DNA from: Taxawa tesnikishii (nom. ined.)
Lineage: Eukaryota > Ascomycota > Dothideomycetes > Dothideales
DNA length: 64,000 nt
NCBI GenBank assembly: GCA_030247885.1
Contig: JAPDRO010000007.1
Location: 627,501-691,500, forward strand
Direction of reading: 5' to 3'
The notes beneath the pieces are model-generated. The model did not search any database. It saw only the letters and a list, made by a program, of their open reading frames with translations, and was not told where the DNA came from. Positions 23,269-34,840 of this stretch are shown here, one piece after another (within the stretch, counting starts at the first letter, position 1; each line of letters opens with the position of its first letter). A program made the translations under genes and the position numbers.

Positions 23269-25011
23269 GGAGGGAGTATGTCTCGGAGATCGAGGGCTGT
23301 GAGAAGTCGGCGATGCGATCGAAGACCTCCTGAGCGCCTTTAGTGGCGCAGACGGCGAGGTTGGAGGGACGAGGAGGAGCGGCGGATGGCTACGGGAGTA
23401 TGGATCAGAGTCAGCGGGTCGAGGACATGCGGGTTGGGTGGTGCGTTGCGCGGGTGCAGGAATGCAAGAGGCAGAACAGAGTCTTGTGCAGCAGGCGGCT
23501 TCGATGATATCAAGGGAGCGAAACGGCAGTGGCTTGGCGCTTTTCGGACCCAGGTCAATTTCAAAGCTAATTTGAGCGCCACACGCGATGGATACGCGAC
23601 GAAGGCCACCACGGCCGTAGAGTGGTCAAATCTCTCAACGTTTGCTTTTTTGTCGCCAGAGGGGGAGGGGGAGGGGAGAGAGAGAAAGAGTAAAGCTGTC
23701 AGCGTTTCTCTAGAAGCGGGTTTGGAACGGCGCCGGTGTTGTAGAACATGTGGTCAGGTAGAGGTAGGGGTAGTTAGGTGACTAGGCAGACACAACAACA
23801 GAAAAACAGACAGCCGGCTGCGAGGGCAGTGCGAAGGTTTGTTGTATGTGCAGCCCACCGTCCCCGTCCCACCGTCCCACTGTTGTTGCCAGTACTCAGT
23901 ACTCAGTACTCAGCACTCAGCCCAGTTGTGCCGCTGCTGACCAAGAGACCAAGCCCACCGACCCATGCTGCTCTTCACATCCTCCTGCCCCGCGAGCAAT
24001 CTCCGCCATGCCAGATACGCCTACAACAAGCGCGCAAGTTTGGCCGAGACGGCGCACTTGACTGGTCAGCGACGAAGCGCAGGCAAGCATGCCTCGCCTC
24101 ACGCCCGGCTTCACACCTGCTCCGTCTACCGTCTACCGTCTACCGTCTACCGTCTCCCGTCTACCGTCCAGAACGTGGCGCCGGTCAAAGAAAGTTGCAC
24201 GGCAGCCCCATTGCACGGCAGCCACATTGCCCGGCAACACGACCCGCACGCCATGGGATATGGTCTCTCGGTCGCTGTGCAACGCTCTTCCCACCTTCTT
24301 GCCTTCCCCTCTCCACATGAATGCACTCGTCGGTGCCCTACAAGCCTGCAATCTACGTTCTGCAGTGCCTGTCGCGTGCTGACTGTATGCGATCCTTAGC
24401 GGCAGGCCTGCCAGCCATCAAATCTCCCTTTCCGTCGGTGCCCGGATGTAGCAGGATGCCGCCGTGTGACACAACGGCGCATGAAAAGCAAAAGGCGCCT
24501 TTCAGCTTTCCGGGACATCCGCTTTCCGCGACATCCGCCTTGCGCCCACCCGCCCCGGCAAAACTGGTCGCGTGCCATCTGCCATCTCGCCCATCGCCAA
24601 GGCGAGCCCTGCTTTGCAACGGCCAGACGCTGTCTGCTCGCTCAACCGCGCCTTCTCACATCCGACGCTTGGAGCCGTTGTGAGAGAACCGACATATTCT
24701 GTCTCGCATGTTTTCAGGCATCTCGGCCAGCGCAGCTGGCATGTTTGGTCGACACGTCGCTACCGGCAGATGCCGGAGCAATCTCCATGTTTTGTCAGAG
24801 AGAGAGAGAGAGGACTGGCCAAATGAACCGACTTGGTCAATCAACTACGGCGCTGCCGTTGGTGCTTCACCCGACACAAGCAAGAACGCACAGCATACGC
24901 GTAGCATACCCGGACATGCTCTGACAACGCCGTTCCCTTTCAGCCATATACCTTATCTATACAAAGATCGAAACGCCGTTTTGCAATGCGCCAGATGCTG
25001 AAAACAATCGC
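23269..25011. other. Long gene-free intergenic region with simple repeats
   Basis: Promoter side of AUR1 and 3' side of RPA135. Short repeats include a CAGTACT/ACTCAGT block at 23891-23920, a CTACCGT heptamer array at about 24120-24170 and an AG dinucleotide run at about 24798-24813. Open frames are low-complexity and overlap on all frames; none is supported. Confidence 0.5.
24120..24170. repeat. CTACCGT heptamer minisatellite
   Basis: About six tandem copies of GTCTACC, one with a single change. Confidence 0.85.
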
Positions 25012-28000
25012 TCAAGGATCGATGTTAAACTTCATCTTCACGCCCATGGCCGCGAGCTCGACATCCAAATACCTCAGCACGCCCGGCACAGCCACAACCG
25101 TGACATCCTCGCCGCCGACCCACTTGTCGCCCTTCCCGTCCTCCCAGCTGTCGGCCTTGCGCTCGAGGCCAACAACTTTCTTGCTGCAGCGCCTACACCT
25201 GACCACGCCGCCACCATGCTTGCGACGGCCGTACTCGCTGGCGGTGGGCTGTGTAGCGAGGAACGATCCACATTTGCGACACACCCATGCCTTTTGGTAG
25301 TCGGAGCAGTTGAGCAGACGGTCTTGAAGCAAAAACGCAGTACCGTGGGCAAGTAGGGCATCACGCTCCATCTCTCCGACACGGATACCACCTCCCTTTG
25401 CACGACCCTTGACGGGCTGGCCGGTCAGCTGGTTGACGGGGCCAGTTGTTCGGACCTGGAACTTGTCGTTGACCATGTGTCGGAGACGCTGGTAGTGAAC
25501 CACGCCGATGAAGATGTCGGCGGCGAATTCCTTGCCTGTGATACCGCTGTAGAGGGGCTCGTTGCCGTAGTAGTTGTAGCCAGCCTTCATGAGCTGGTGC
25601 CCGAAGTACTCAACAGCTGTTGAGCCAGCCTGGTCGCGGAACTTGAACGGTGTGCTGTCCTGCGCTAGACCGTGCAGCGCGCCGCTCTTGCCTGCGAGCG
25701 ACTCGACAAACATACCGATAGTCATACGCGACGGGAAGGCGTGCGGGTTGATAATGACGTCCGGCTGGATGCCGGATTCGGAGAATGGCATGTCGATGGC
25801 CGGCCACTTCTGACTGCAGACGCCCTTCTGACCGTGGCGGGATGAGAACTTGTCACCGATGACGGGCGAACGAGGGATCCGGAAGCGAATGCTGAGTGCC
25901 TGACAAGGCTCGTCGCCGCCGGTGTCGGTACCAATAAGTTTGATCTCTTCTACGAAGGCTTCTTCGTGCTCTTTGTACTTGTGTAGGTGCGTAATGCCGT
26001 CGCGGTTGACGTACTCGCCCGTGATGGGATCCCTGGTGACGGTGTGCGAGGCGGCGATGATGTCGCCTTCTTTGACTTTCATGCCCACCGAAATCAGGCC
26101 GTCTTCGTCGAGCGTCTTGCGCCACGATGCCTTGACGAGACCGTCGGGTGCAAAGCCCCAGAGGCGCGTCACCTTGGCTCCTCGGCCCTTCCGTCCGCCA
26201 CTCTCTTCTGCCAGATCCAACTTCTTGGTCTTGTAGATGGTACCGTATCCGAAACCGCGTTCGTGTGCAGACTTGTTCAAGATCATGGCGTCGTCCATGT
26301 CGTAACCTGTGTAAGAAATGACAGCGACCACGGCGTTGGTGCCGTTGGGGAAATTGTCCAAACCGTACTCATTGTACAACGGCGGCCTGACGATTGGCGT
26401 TTGTCCGGTCTGAAGGCGATAGCTCTTGTTGTCGGTACGGTACTTGAGTGCGGTTCCTGGAGTTCCCATGGTTTGCTTGCCCATCTGACACTGGTACATG
26501 TTTCGTGGAGATTGGTTGAAGTCGGAGAAAGGCGTTTGGTTTGCGAGGATAGAAAGGATGTTGGTGGGATCAAACTCGACGTGTGTAGAGTCTCCAGAAA
26601 CAATCTCCGGTTCTGTGCAGGCGATGGACATGAATGGCTGTTCGAATGGGCCAACGTAATCCAAGTCGTTCAGTGGCAGATACTTGACAGGCCGGAACAT
26701 TCGAGCTGGCTGGGAGAACATATATACACCGGGGTATTGGCCGCCATGGGAGTTGGGGATGAAGCCGACTTCTAAGTCTCGTGGAACGCCGTGACTACCC
26801 TCCACTTTCCAGTACCGCAATGTGTCCCCAATGATTCGCGCCTGCTTAGGGGAACAGAACCCTAGGATCCGGCCATCAAGTTGGACAACCACACTCTCGC
26901 GCAGCGAAGCAGCAGAATTGTCTGTAACTCCTAGCTGTGTGATGAGGCCGGGGATAGCGCTCACATCAGTGTCTTCTGTAGCAATTCTGCACTTGTGTGC
27001 TAGATGGTTCAGCAGACCACACGGACTTCCATCAGGAGTGTGGACCGGGCAAAGGAAGCCCCAACTCTCCGGAAGCAGCTTTCTCACCGTAGTTGTTTTG
27101 AGCTGTGCGAAGAAGCTGCCTCTGTGGACCATTCGGAAATGAGCAATGAACCGCCAGAAGTTGATCTTTTCGGCTACCACGGTGAAACCGGAGGTTTGCT
27201 GCAGATCGAGGCCACTAGGACTGACAAGATTACCGGTCGACAGGAAGTAATCCAAGCCCTGTGCCAAATTCTCGTTCGTCCGGCGGAGGACCTTGGAGTT
27301 GAAGTCCCGCTCAAAATCGCCAGATATGAAGGACACTCCTGGGTTGTTCCTTCCCCAATCCCTCAGCGAGTTGCCAATCGAGAACAGCCATTCCTCCACT
27401 CTTTCCTTCACAATCATGCCGTACAGAAACCCGGGTAGCAGAATCTCTTGATTTTGAACAGCATCTGGATTATCGACGGCACACTCACCTTCCACCAGAG
27501 CGTAGAGTTTCCTGGTCATGAAGAGCAACATCCGGTATTTGTCAGTGTCATTCTTCTCACTGATCTCGTACGATCCTAGATGAGGCAAGACAATCTTCCT
27601 CAAAAACTCTGCACCGGCGTCTTCATCGGTCATGTCTTCCGGCACGCTCAGGACAACCCGGAACTTGCTACCCAAATAGGCTCTAGTCTTGGCCCTGCCG
27701 TGAATGTTGTAGGCTTTGTATGTCCGCAGAAGCAGCTCCACACGGTCTGAAACAAACTGCTTGTCTTCTAGATCCTCGCTTCCAGCTGGTCCAACCAAGC
27801 CCTCGTAAATCTCCCGGTCGTTTGTCTCGGCCAAAGCCTTGAAAATCATCATGACCGGAATCAAGTACTCATTCTTCCGCCAGGAGAACCGGAAGGTAAC
27901 ATTGCCGTCATTGAGGTAGTGAAGCACGTTCGTTTGGGAAGTCTGGTCCGGTCTGACTGACCGTATTTGAATACCGTACTTTGTGTAAGTGTTCCCACGG

Positions 28001-28739
28001 TTGACGAAGGAAGGACGAATGATGGCCATGGGGTAGTTTCTCCGGTTGACAATCAGCATCCGGATGAGTTTCTCGTTGCCATTGACGATAAAGTAGCCTC
28101 CCAGCTCCTCCGACTCTTCACGCCTGTTAACCAGCTCCTTTGGCGACAGCTTCTCCAAGTGACACCTGTTTGACTGCACAGGATCGTCAGTCCAACGACC
28201 TCTCTAAGCGCTCGGAAAACCACGCTCTCTTGTCGCATACATACCCTCAGCATAATGGGCAGTGCGCCAAAATCCCGAATGCTCTCCTTCCATTCGCCGT
28301 CATTGATCCTGTACTCAAACCGGCCCCTGAAGCGACCCCTGTATGTGACATGTCTTTCTCTACATTCGACCGGCAGAATCTCCCGTTTCTTGTCAATCTT
28401 ATTACTTGCCGGGAGAGCGCTTTTGTCCAGGAATAGTTCCCTCACTCGGACCCGTAATTTGTTCCGCCTTGGCGGTGAGACGCCATCCTCTGATGCGTTC
28501 TGTGACGGGCTGCCGTCGAAGAAAGTCTTTATGCCGATATCACGCAGAGCGTGGTGTAATTGACCCTTCTCGGCAAAGATACGGTTGAAGGAATCAATGT
28601 GCGGCGCTATACATGCTTGGAGGGTAGGGTATGCGCTGTTGTCCGTGGGAGGGTTGCGAAAGAGATCTTGTCGTTTGAGAGTATCGTACTCGGTCGTCCA
28701 TGGTTTGCTGGCGGCTTTTTCTGGTCTTGGAGGCGCCAT
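25012..28739 (-). CDS. rpa2: DNA-directed RNA polymerase I second-largest subunit
   Basis: Exons 28245-28739 and 25012-28173 with a 71-nt intron, giving 1218 residues. This is the beta-like subunit (RPA135) of the nucleolar polymerase that makes the large rRNA precursor. Seen in order: GGYFIVNGNEKLIR in the N-terminal part; the fork/hybrid-binding region around WGFLCPVHTPDGSPCGLLNH; the active-centre region GYDMDDAMILNKSAHERG; GDKFSSRHGQKGVCSQ; and a C-terminal C-x2-C..C-x2-C zinc site (CRKCG, CRRCS). Length matches RPA135 (about 1200) and differs from RPB2. The ATG at 28739 is chosen; another ATG three codons upstream is possible. No frame disruption in more than 3.6 kb. Confidence 0.96.
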
Positions 28740-29529
28740 GGTGGGCAAGGAAGACTCGAGGTCTTGGTCGAAAGCACAGCGATGTCGGTATCAGTTCTCC
28801 GTGCTCGCTTGCTCTTTGCAGACAACCCACCAGGAGAGCGAACGGAGGCACAGGTTCTGCGCAGAGGCAATGTTTGCAAGACTTTTGCTAACTTATCGAT
28901 TGGAGTAATTACTGCAGTAGCGTTCCCGCATTGCACGACAAGCGAGGCAGCAAAGTCTCTGGACGAACCCAGTCCCTGGCCCCGGTCATCCTCGTCTGTC
29001 TGTGCATCTTGGCAGTTTCGATGGAACGGCGCTGTCCAGAAGCACGGAGCAATGTGCTGTTCCTGCAGACGTGCGGTTCTTGCTGTATGTGGTGCTGGCC
29101 GGAGCACGATAGCGAAGACATGACTGCGCCCAAGTCATGCTGCGCCGCAGATGCCGATTCCTACTCGAATTGCATGGGAGAACTCGTCTCTCTGCAGCTG
29201 ACGGTATGTGACAGCCTAGCACATTCTCTAGCTGCGCGATTGGATCATCTTCTCTCCGTTGATACGCACCCTGCCGCTCTACATACACCAATCTCAGACA
29301 CTGGGACATTGTGGTCGAACTTGCGGCGTGACACCAAGCAAGGCAAGAACAGGCACATGCGCAGGCGCAGGCACAGGCACAGGAACAGGCTCGCTCGACA
29401 AGGAAAGAAAGTGTTGCAAGATCCCGCTCCGGCCCGTCGCTGCCCCGCTCTGCGCTGTCTAGCTTTTGTTCTTCCTGAGCCTCCAACGACTGGTTCAGAG
29501 ACCAGAGCCAACATTGCGCTACTGCCATC
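28740..29529. other. Divergent promoter region between RPA135 and ARL8
   Basis: About 790 bases between divergent starts. It contains a GGCACA-type hexamer tract at about 29349-29390. That tract creates a Cys-Ala repeat frame on the minus strand, which I treat as chance. Confidence 0.5.
29349..29390. repeat. GCACAG/GCGCAG hexamer tract
   Basis: Imperfect tandem hexamers of the form (G)GCACA. A related motif recurs near 38135-38180. Confidence 0.75.
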
Positions 29530-30545
29530 ATGACCGGCATCTTCAAGCGTATTTATGATTGGTTGCTCAGTCTGTTCTGGTATGTGCTGTCCCTATCAAA
29601 CTAAAACATCCTATTGTCCACAGCGCGAGGCCAACCGTTGTCGATGGTGTTGCCTCCCGTTCGTCGCAACTGCGCCTCACCGCCAGTCGCCTGCAACACC
29701 TCACCAGCGGCCCCAGACAGCAACGCATAGCGTAAACAGGCTCTTATTCTTGAATGTAGGGCAACCGAGATGGATGTCACCATGATAGGCCTGCAGAATG
29801 CCGGGAAAACATCTCTGTTAAGGGTCTTGGCCGTACGTTTCGTCTGCTTCAAGCACTGCATGAGTGGCTATGCTGACAGCCTGGTCTGGACAGGGCGGCG
29901 AGTTTACCCTTGAGTATGGTCCCAGCGCAGCTCATGTGTGGATAGAGAGCCCCGCTAAACGCAGTCACAGCTCCATCCCAACCGTTGGCTTCAACATGAA
30001 GAAGGTCACCAAGGGCCATGTGACCTTGAAATGGTATGTGTATCGTCCTTGTACCATGCTGTTTCGGATGGGTTGAAACCCGTTTTGATGGTTGCCAGAA
30101 TTCCCATCATTCTGCCTAGGCTGCGTGTCGCTAACCGTGGATTAGCTGGGACCTCGGAGGCCAGCCCAGGTTCCGGTCGATGTGGGAACGCTATTGTCGG
30201 GGAGTAAATGCCATTGTGTGAGTGCACCCGCACACATCCTTCATCTCTTCTCAGGCCAATGGTGTGTTCAGGTTTATCGTCGATACTGCCGACAAGGAAG
30301 CTCTCCCGGTAGCCCGTGAGGAGCTGCAGATTCTTCTCGAGAAGCCAGCACTTGAGGGGATACCTCTGTTGGTACTCGGGAACAAGTCGGATCTTCCAGA
30401 CCATCTGTCGGTTGATGAGTTGATTGAAGCGCTGAACCTGAAGGCCGTCACGCATCGCGAAGTCAGCTGTTACGGTATCAGCGCCAAAGAGGAAACGAAC
30501 CTGGACGCTGTCCTCCAATGGTTGATTGCGCGATCCAGCAAATGA
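29530..30545 (+). CDS. arl8: ARL8-type ADP-ribosylation-factor-like GTPase
   Basis: Six exons: 29530-29579, 29760-29832, 29894-29913, 29971-30033, 30146-30217 and 30272-30545, giving 183 residues. ARL8 GTPases sit on lysosome/vacuole-type membranes and link them to kinesin transport. The N-terminal amphipathic helix (MTGIFKRIYDWLLSLFW) is the ARL8 membrane anchor and lacks the Gly2 of myristoylated ARFs. The P-loop is GLQNAGKTS, switch II starts WDLGGQ, and NKSD is the guanine-specificity motif. One exon is only 20 nt. All splice sites are GT..AG and join in frame. The first intron (180 nt) is unusually long for the window and could hide alternative splicing. Confidence 0.93.
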
Positions 30546-31658
30546 GAGGGTAAGCTGTTATGGGACGTGATCAATCGCACATTGATGCTGACGTTGAGCA
30601 GCGATGCCGTAACGAGTCCATGTCCATGAGCTACGACGATTCTTATGTTAGCATGTTGAATGGCTTTCCTGTTCACTGGATGGCAGATCATGACTAGATG
30701 AAAGACGAGGCAGTTCCTACTGCGAGCCAGCAATGGCCAAGCTTAAGCGGATGATCTGGGGTCTCTCCTGTTTTCTGGTGTTGAACCGCAGACGTTGGGT
30801 ATTGTATTGGCGAGGTGCTGGTGTCGTAACGAAGAATTCATAATCGTTATTTGTCTCGTTCAGCTGGGAATGTTCCAGGCGCGCGCGTTTCGTGCGTGCA
30901 GCAGCAGGACTTTGAAGCATTATCGGTGCTCACGAACCGCGCAGAGTAGAAGGAGAACCGAGAGACCCATGCAGGAGGCGTCTGGACACCACACGAGGCA
31001 TTACACGCTCACAAGGGAGGTTTGTGGTCACAGGAAGGGAAAGGAGAGGGAAATATGGAAATAACATTGCATGGTGTATGCAGTGCCAGCACAGCAACGC
31101 TAACCGCATCGAACCATGGCAGGCATCTGGGGAAATGGGGAAGACTTTAGGTCAGGACACATTTGCAAGGGTTGCTCAAAAGCGACTACGTCCTCTTGTC
31201 GTCGCCAACAGACGACCACGCACTCAACTGCTTTTGCAGTACATACAATACGTGTCGCAAGATCTCTTCGGCCGATGCCACGGAATGCCAACTCTGCTAA
31301 GCCGGGTGTGCCGGTTCAGCAGAGACATCTGACAGATTCTATTCGATCCATTTGAGGCTGTGTCACATTGAGGCTAACCTAATCGATAAGTGTGGACGTT
31401 GATCGTCGTCATCACCGAACCATCCAGCATTGCATTGCTGCGCCTGCCTAGATATTCTCCATTCCTATAACTTCTCCTCCTCCTCCTCCTCCTCCTCCTC
31501 CTCCTGCTGCTGCTGCTGCTGCTGTTGCTCCTCCTCCTCCTCCTCCTACTCTACCTGTGCCAGTGCTTTCGTCTCTTGCTTGCAGTCAGCCACACTCTTT
31601 GTTACCTGCAACAGACGCTCCAGATTGCCTTTCGCATCCGTTCCCAAGAGACGGTGCC
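30546..31658. other. Intergenic region with trinucleotide tract
   Basis: No supported gene. The last 200 bases, upstream of the RCR-type gene, hold a long CTC/CTG trinucleotide tract (about 31472-31550) that may lie in its leader. Confidence 0.5.
31472..31550. repeat. CTC / CTG trinucleotide microsatellite
   Basis: Tandem CTC, then CTG, then CTC again, about 80 bases in all, ending about 110 bases before the ATG at 31659. Confidence 0.9.
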
Positions 31659-32169
31659 ATGGCGAACTGCTACTACGATGTGTACGGCAGATACCGCTGC
31701 TACAACAGCGCATGGGACAACTGGGTACGCTGGCTCGTGCTGGCTCTCATAATCATCGCCGCCTTCTTCATCTTCTTCATCTTCTCGTAAGTTTGCATCC
31801 AAACCTCATTCGGTTTCGCACCGCTAACCGACGGACAGCTGCATTACTGCCCGTCGCCGTCGTCGCATGGGGTATGCGCCATACCGTGGTACTGGATGGA
31901 CTCTCGGTCGTACACCACCAGGCCATGCGCCAGCACAATATTACAACACCCAGGGTCAACAAGAGCAAGGAAATGTCCGCCCATATTACAATAACAGCAA
32001 CAATCCCGCTCCTCCTCCACCAGCTTACAGCCCACCGCCAAACGCCTCATACTATGGTCAGAACCAGAACATTGAGTTGCAACAGCCGAGTGCGACACAC
32101 CAGCAACCCTACCGTGCCGGTGAGGAGCAGTACGCGCCTCCAAAGGAACCCCCACCTAGACGGTATTAA
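31659..32169 (+). CDS. RCR-type membrane protein (chitin deposition / Congo red resistance family)
   Basis: Exons 31659-31786 and 31839-32169 with a 52-nt intron (branch GCTAACC), giving 152 residues. A short N-terminal Cys/Tyr-rich segment is followed by one membrane span (about 24-43, WLVLALIIIAAFFIFFIFS). Next comes a stop-transfer RRRRR patch, then a long Pro/Gln/Tyr/Asn-rich cytosolic tail with PPPAY and PPPNAS, resembling PPxY motifs for Rsp5-type ubiquitin ligase binding. This layout fits the fungal RCR family, which affects chitin deposition and endosome-to-vacuole trafficking. The family call rests on architecture and motifs. Confidence 0.75.
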
Positions 32170-32719
32170 GGGCTGAAAGGCGATGTGGTTCTGGCGTTGT
32201 GGTTCTGGTGTAATTTCCTTCTAATTTTGCTGAGAATGTTGGTTTCATGATACCCCGGTGTGGGAGCCTTGTCTACCTGGAGAATCGGGCGCAGAGGAGC
32301 TTGGATTCGCTGCAATGACGCTCCCTGTACACTATTCATGGCTTAATGTGTTACACGACATGTATGAACCCCTCTAATTACCTTTCTTACCGACTTTCTC
32401 ACTCCTCTGTCTCCCTTCTGGTCTGATTGCCCTTGGCCTGCAGGGTCAGTAGAAACGCTCCCAAGTTTTCCCTAGCTCCATATAGCGTGTCGTTAGTGCA
32501 GACTCGCCTCGATTCGGCTGATTAGCAATGGCGGACGTCATGGGGTAGAGGGACTTGAGATAAGTGCCGTTATAGTCCCCTCCAACAGTCCCCATTTCAA
32601 CTTCTAGAATAAAACGGTTGGCAAGCATATCTCAGCCTTCTACTCGATCTGCCTTGATACCAGACAACCATATCCAATTCCATCAACTCCCCACCATCAG
32701 AACACCCACTCCACGATCA
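32170..32719. other. Intergenic region
   Basis: Nothing supported beyond the 3' UTR of the RCR-type gene and the promoter of the reductase. Confidence 0.5.
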
Positions 32720-33810
32720 ATGGCCCCGTCGACTATGCAAGCCATAAAGGTGGTCGAGGCCGGCAAGGCCGAGATCCAGTCTGTTCCTCTGCCCAAGCTC
32801 CGTGATGATTATGTGCTCGTCAAGGTCGCTGCTGTCGCTCTCAACCCCACAGACTGGAAGCACATCGACTACCTTTCTACCCCGAATGCTACGGTGGGAT
32901 GTGATTTCGCGGGTACTGTCGAGGAGGTCGGCAGCAAGGTCTCCAAGAGCTGGAAGAAGGGCGACCGGATAGCGGGTTTCACTCACGGTGTCAACAAGGT
33001 TGAGCTCGAGGATGGCAGCTTTGCCGAATATTGTGTTGCGAAGGGAGATTTGCAGATGAAGATCCCAGACAATCTGAGTTTTGAGGACGCTGCAACCCTT
33101 GGCGTCAGTGTGTCGACGGTCGGACAAGGTCTCTACCAGAGTCTGAAGCTGCCGCTGCCGACTGAGCCTGCGAAAGAGCCCATCACGCTTCTGGTCTATG
33201 GTGGATCGACTGCGACTGGCGCTTTGGCGATCCAATACGCGAAGCTGTAAGTTGAGCGGAACTCCCTCATCAAGAACGTTCGCTCATGCAACTCAAAAGG
33301 TCTGGCCTGAACGTGATAACGACCTGCTCACCACACAATTTCGATCTGGTGAAGAAGCTCGGCGCATCCGAAGCCTTCGATTACAGGGACCCAGAATGCG
33401 GCAAGAAAATTCGCGCTCACACCAACGACGGCCTGAAGTACGCCTTCGATTGCATCTCTGAAAAGCCCTCACAAGCCATCTGCTGTGACGCGCTCTCTTC
33501 CAAAGGTGGAAAGGTCACCAACCTCCTGCCTGTCGAGACTCCACGCAAGGATGTTGAGTCTGCGCACACGCTCGCGTACACCATCACCGGCGAGGGCTTC
33601 AAGTTCGGTCCTGCAGATTACCCACCAAACAAGGAGGATTTTGAATTCGGCAAGATGTTCTGGGATTTGAGCACAAAGCTGTTTGCCGAAGGCAAGGTCA
33701 AGGTGCACAACCCTGAGGTTCGCGAGGGTGGACTCCAGGGTGTGTTTGGCGGGTTGAAGGATCTGAAGGAGGGCAAGGTCAGTGGTGTTAAGCTTGTATA
33801 CAAGTTGTAG
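32720..33810 (+). CDS. Medium-chain dehydrogenase/reductase (enoyl-reductase-like, ToxD type)
   Basis: Exons 32720-33246 and 33300-33810 with a 53-nt intron, giving 345 residues. The N-terminal GroES-like part has ALNPTDWKHID and GCDFAGTVEEVG. The nucleotide-binding part has VYGGSTATGALAIQYAKLSG, spanning the intron. The catalytic zinc ligands of alcohol dehydrogenases are missing, so it is a zinc-independent reductase, probably NADPH-dependent. Fungal relatives include stand-alone trans-acting enoyl reductases of polyketide pathways and general quinone or enone reductases. No polyketide synthase is in the window, so a detoxifying role is as likely. An in-frame upstream start exists at 32618 but lacks ATG context. 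Confidence 0.88.
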
Positions 33811-34840
33811 AGGAGGCCCGAGGTGGTGTGGAATGCAGCACATGCACACGAACGGCCGCGAAGCCTCATGAGCGTATATACGAAAACCAAGTCACCGTCC
33901 GGCTCGTCAAACAAAGCGGCATCGGAGTGCATCTTTTACGTTCCGGTTTCTGCGTTGTTCATCGCCCTTGTAGGGCTGCGACCGAGTCACGTCTTGCTGA
34001 GGTTCGCCCTCAACGTCGCGACCGCACCAGAGTGGTGCCGTTTCCGCCAAGCTCACAACCTGGCGCCAGCTTTGCAACAAATGCAATGACAGCAAAGCGC
34101 GCGTGGAAGTTTGCGTCGAAGTGCGACGGGATGTTATTGAAACACTGTCTCAATGTTGCTTCCAGCCACGAGTAGCAGAGGCCATCCGATCCCTGTTGTT
34201 CTGACGTGCTTGGAGAGAATCTCACGGTTGAGCAACGCTTGTTAGAATCAGCAGTGCATCAATCGGTGAAGGAGTTTCAAGGTGCGATGTGATGGTCATA
34301 AACGATGCCGACTGTAAAATGCTCTTCAAAGGAAGTCATGAATATGTTCGTGCTCGTGTTCGTGCATGACCATGCACTTGAAAACTAACTAGGCATAGCA
34401 GAAAAGCCATGTGATCCTTCACGTGCTTTTACAATTCTGGTTGTAGCTAGCATGAGAGAGCAGGTAGACGTTGGCAGACGCTTTCAGCCCTTGGGACCTT
34501 GCGATGATGATTCTACCAACCTTACAAGCGTTGTCGATTCAAAGATTCGAGACAAGCCGCGGGAATATGTAGGGAACAATGAACAACGATAACCATAACC
34601 ACAACACACTACTCATACAAAATTCGGTACTCAGTCATCCAGCATCGGGAGCACAACATGACGAGTCGGGTATCAAGCGCCCCCCAAAATGGGTCAGAAA
34701 GCAAGCAGATCCCGAGCCACTCAAGACCTTCTACGTATCCTTGCCCCAAAACCAGCACTAGAAAGAGACCACGCTGCTCCCCAGCCGTGTTTGCCGGTCG
34801 ACCAAAGAACGCCGTTTCCCTTGCAATTAAATAGGTGAGC
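33811..34840. other. Intergenic region
   Basis: Convergent 3' ends of the reductase (+) and kinesin (-). Short frames only; no gene supported. Confidence 0.5.

Noticed and set aside
25987-26775. A 262-codon plus-strand frame
   Set aside because: Antisense to the RNA polymerase I subunit gene.
28986-29546. Minus-strand frame with a Cys-Ala repeat, resembling a small Cys-rich protein
   Set aside because: The repeat comes from a GGCACA hexamer array; no signal peptide or conserved spacing.
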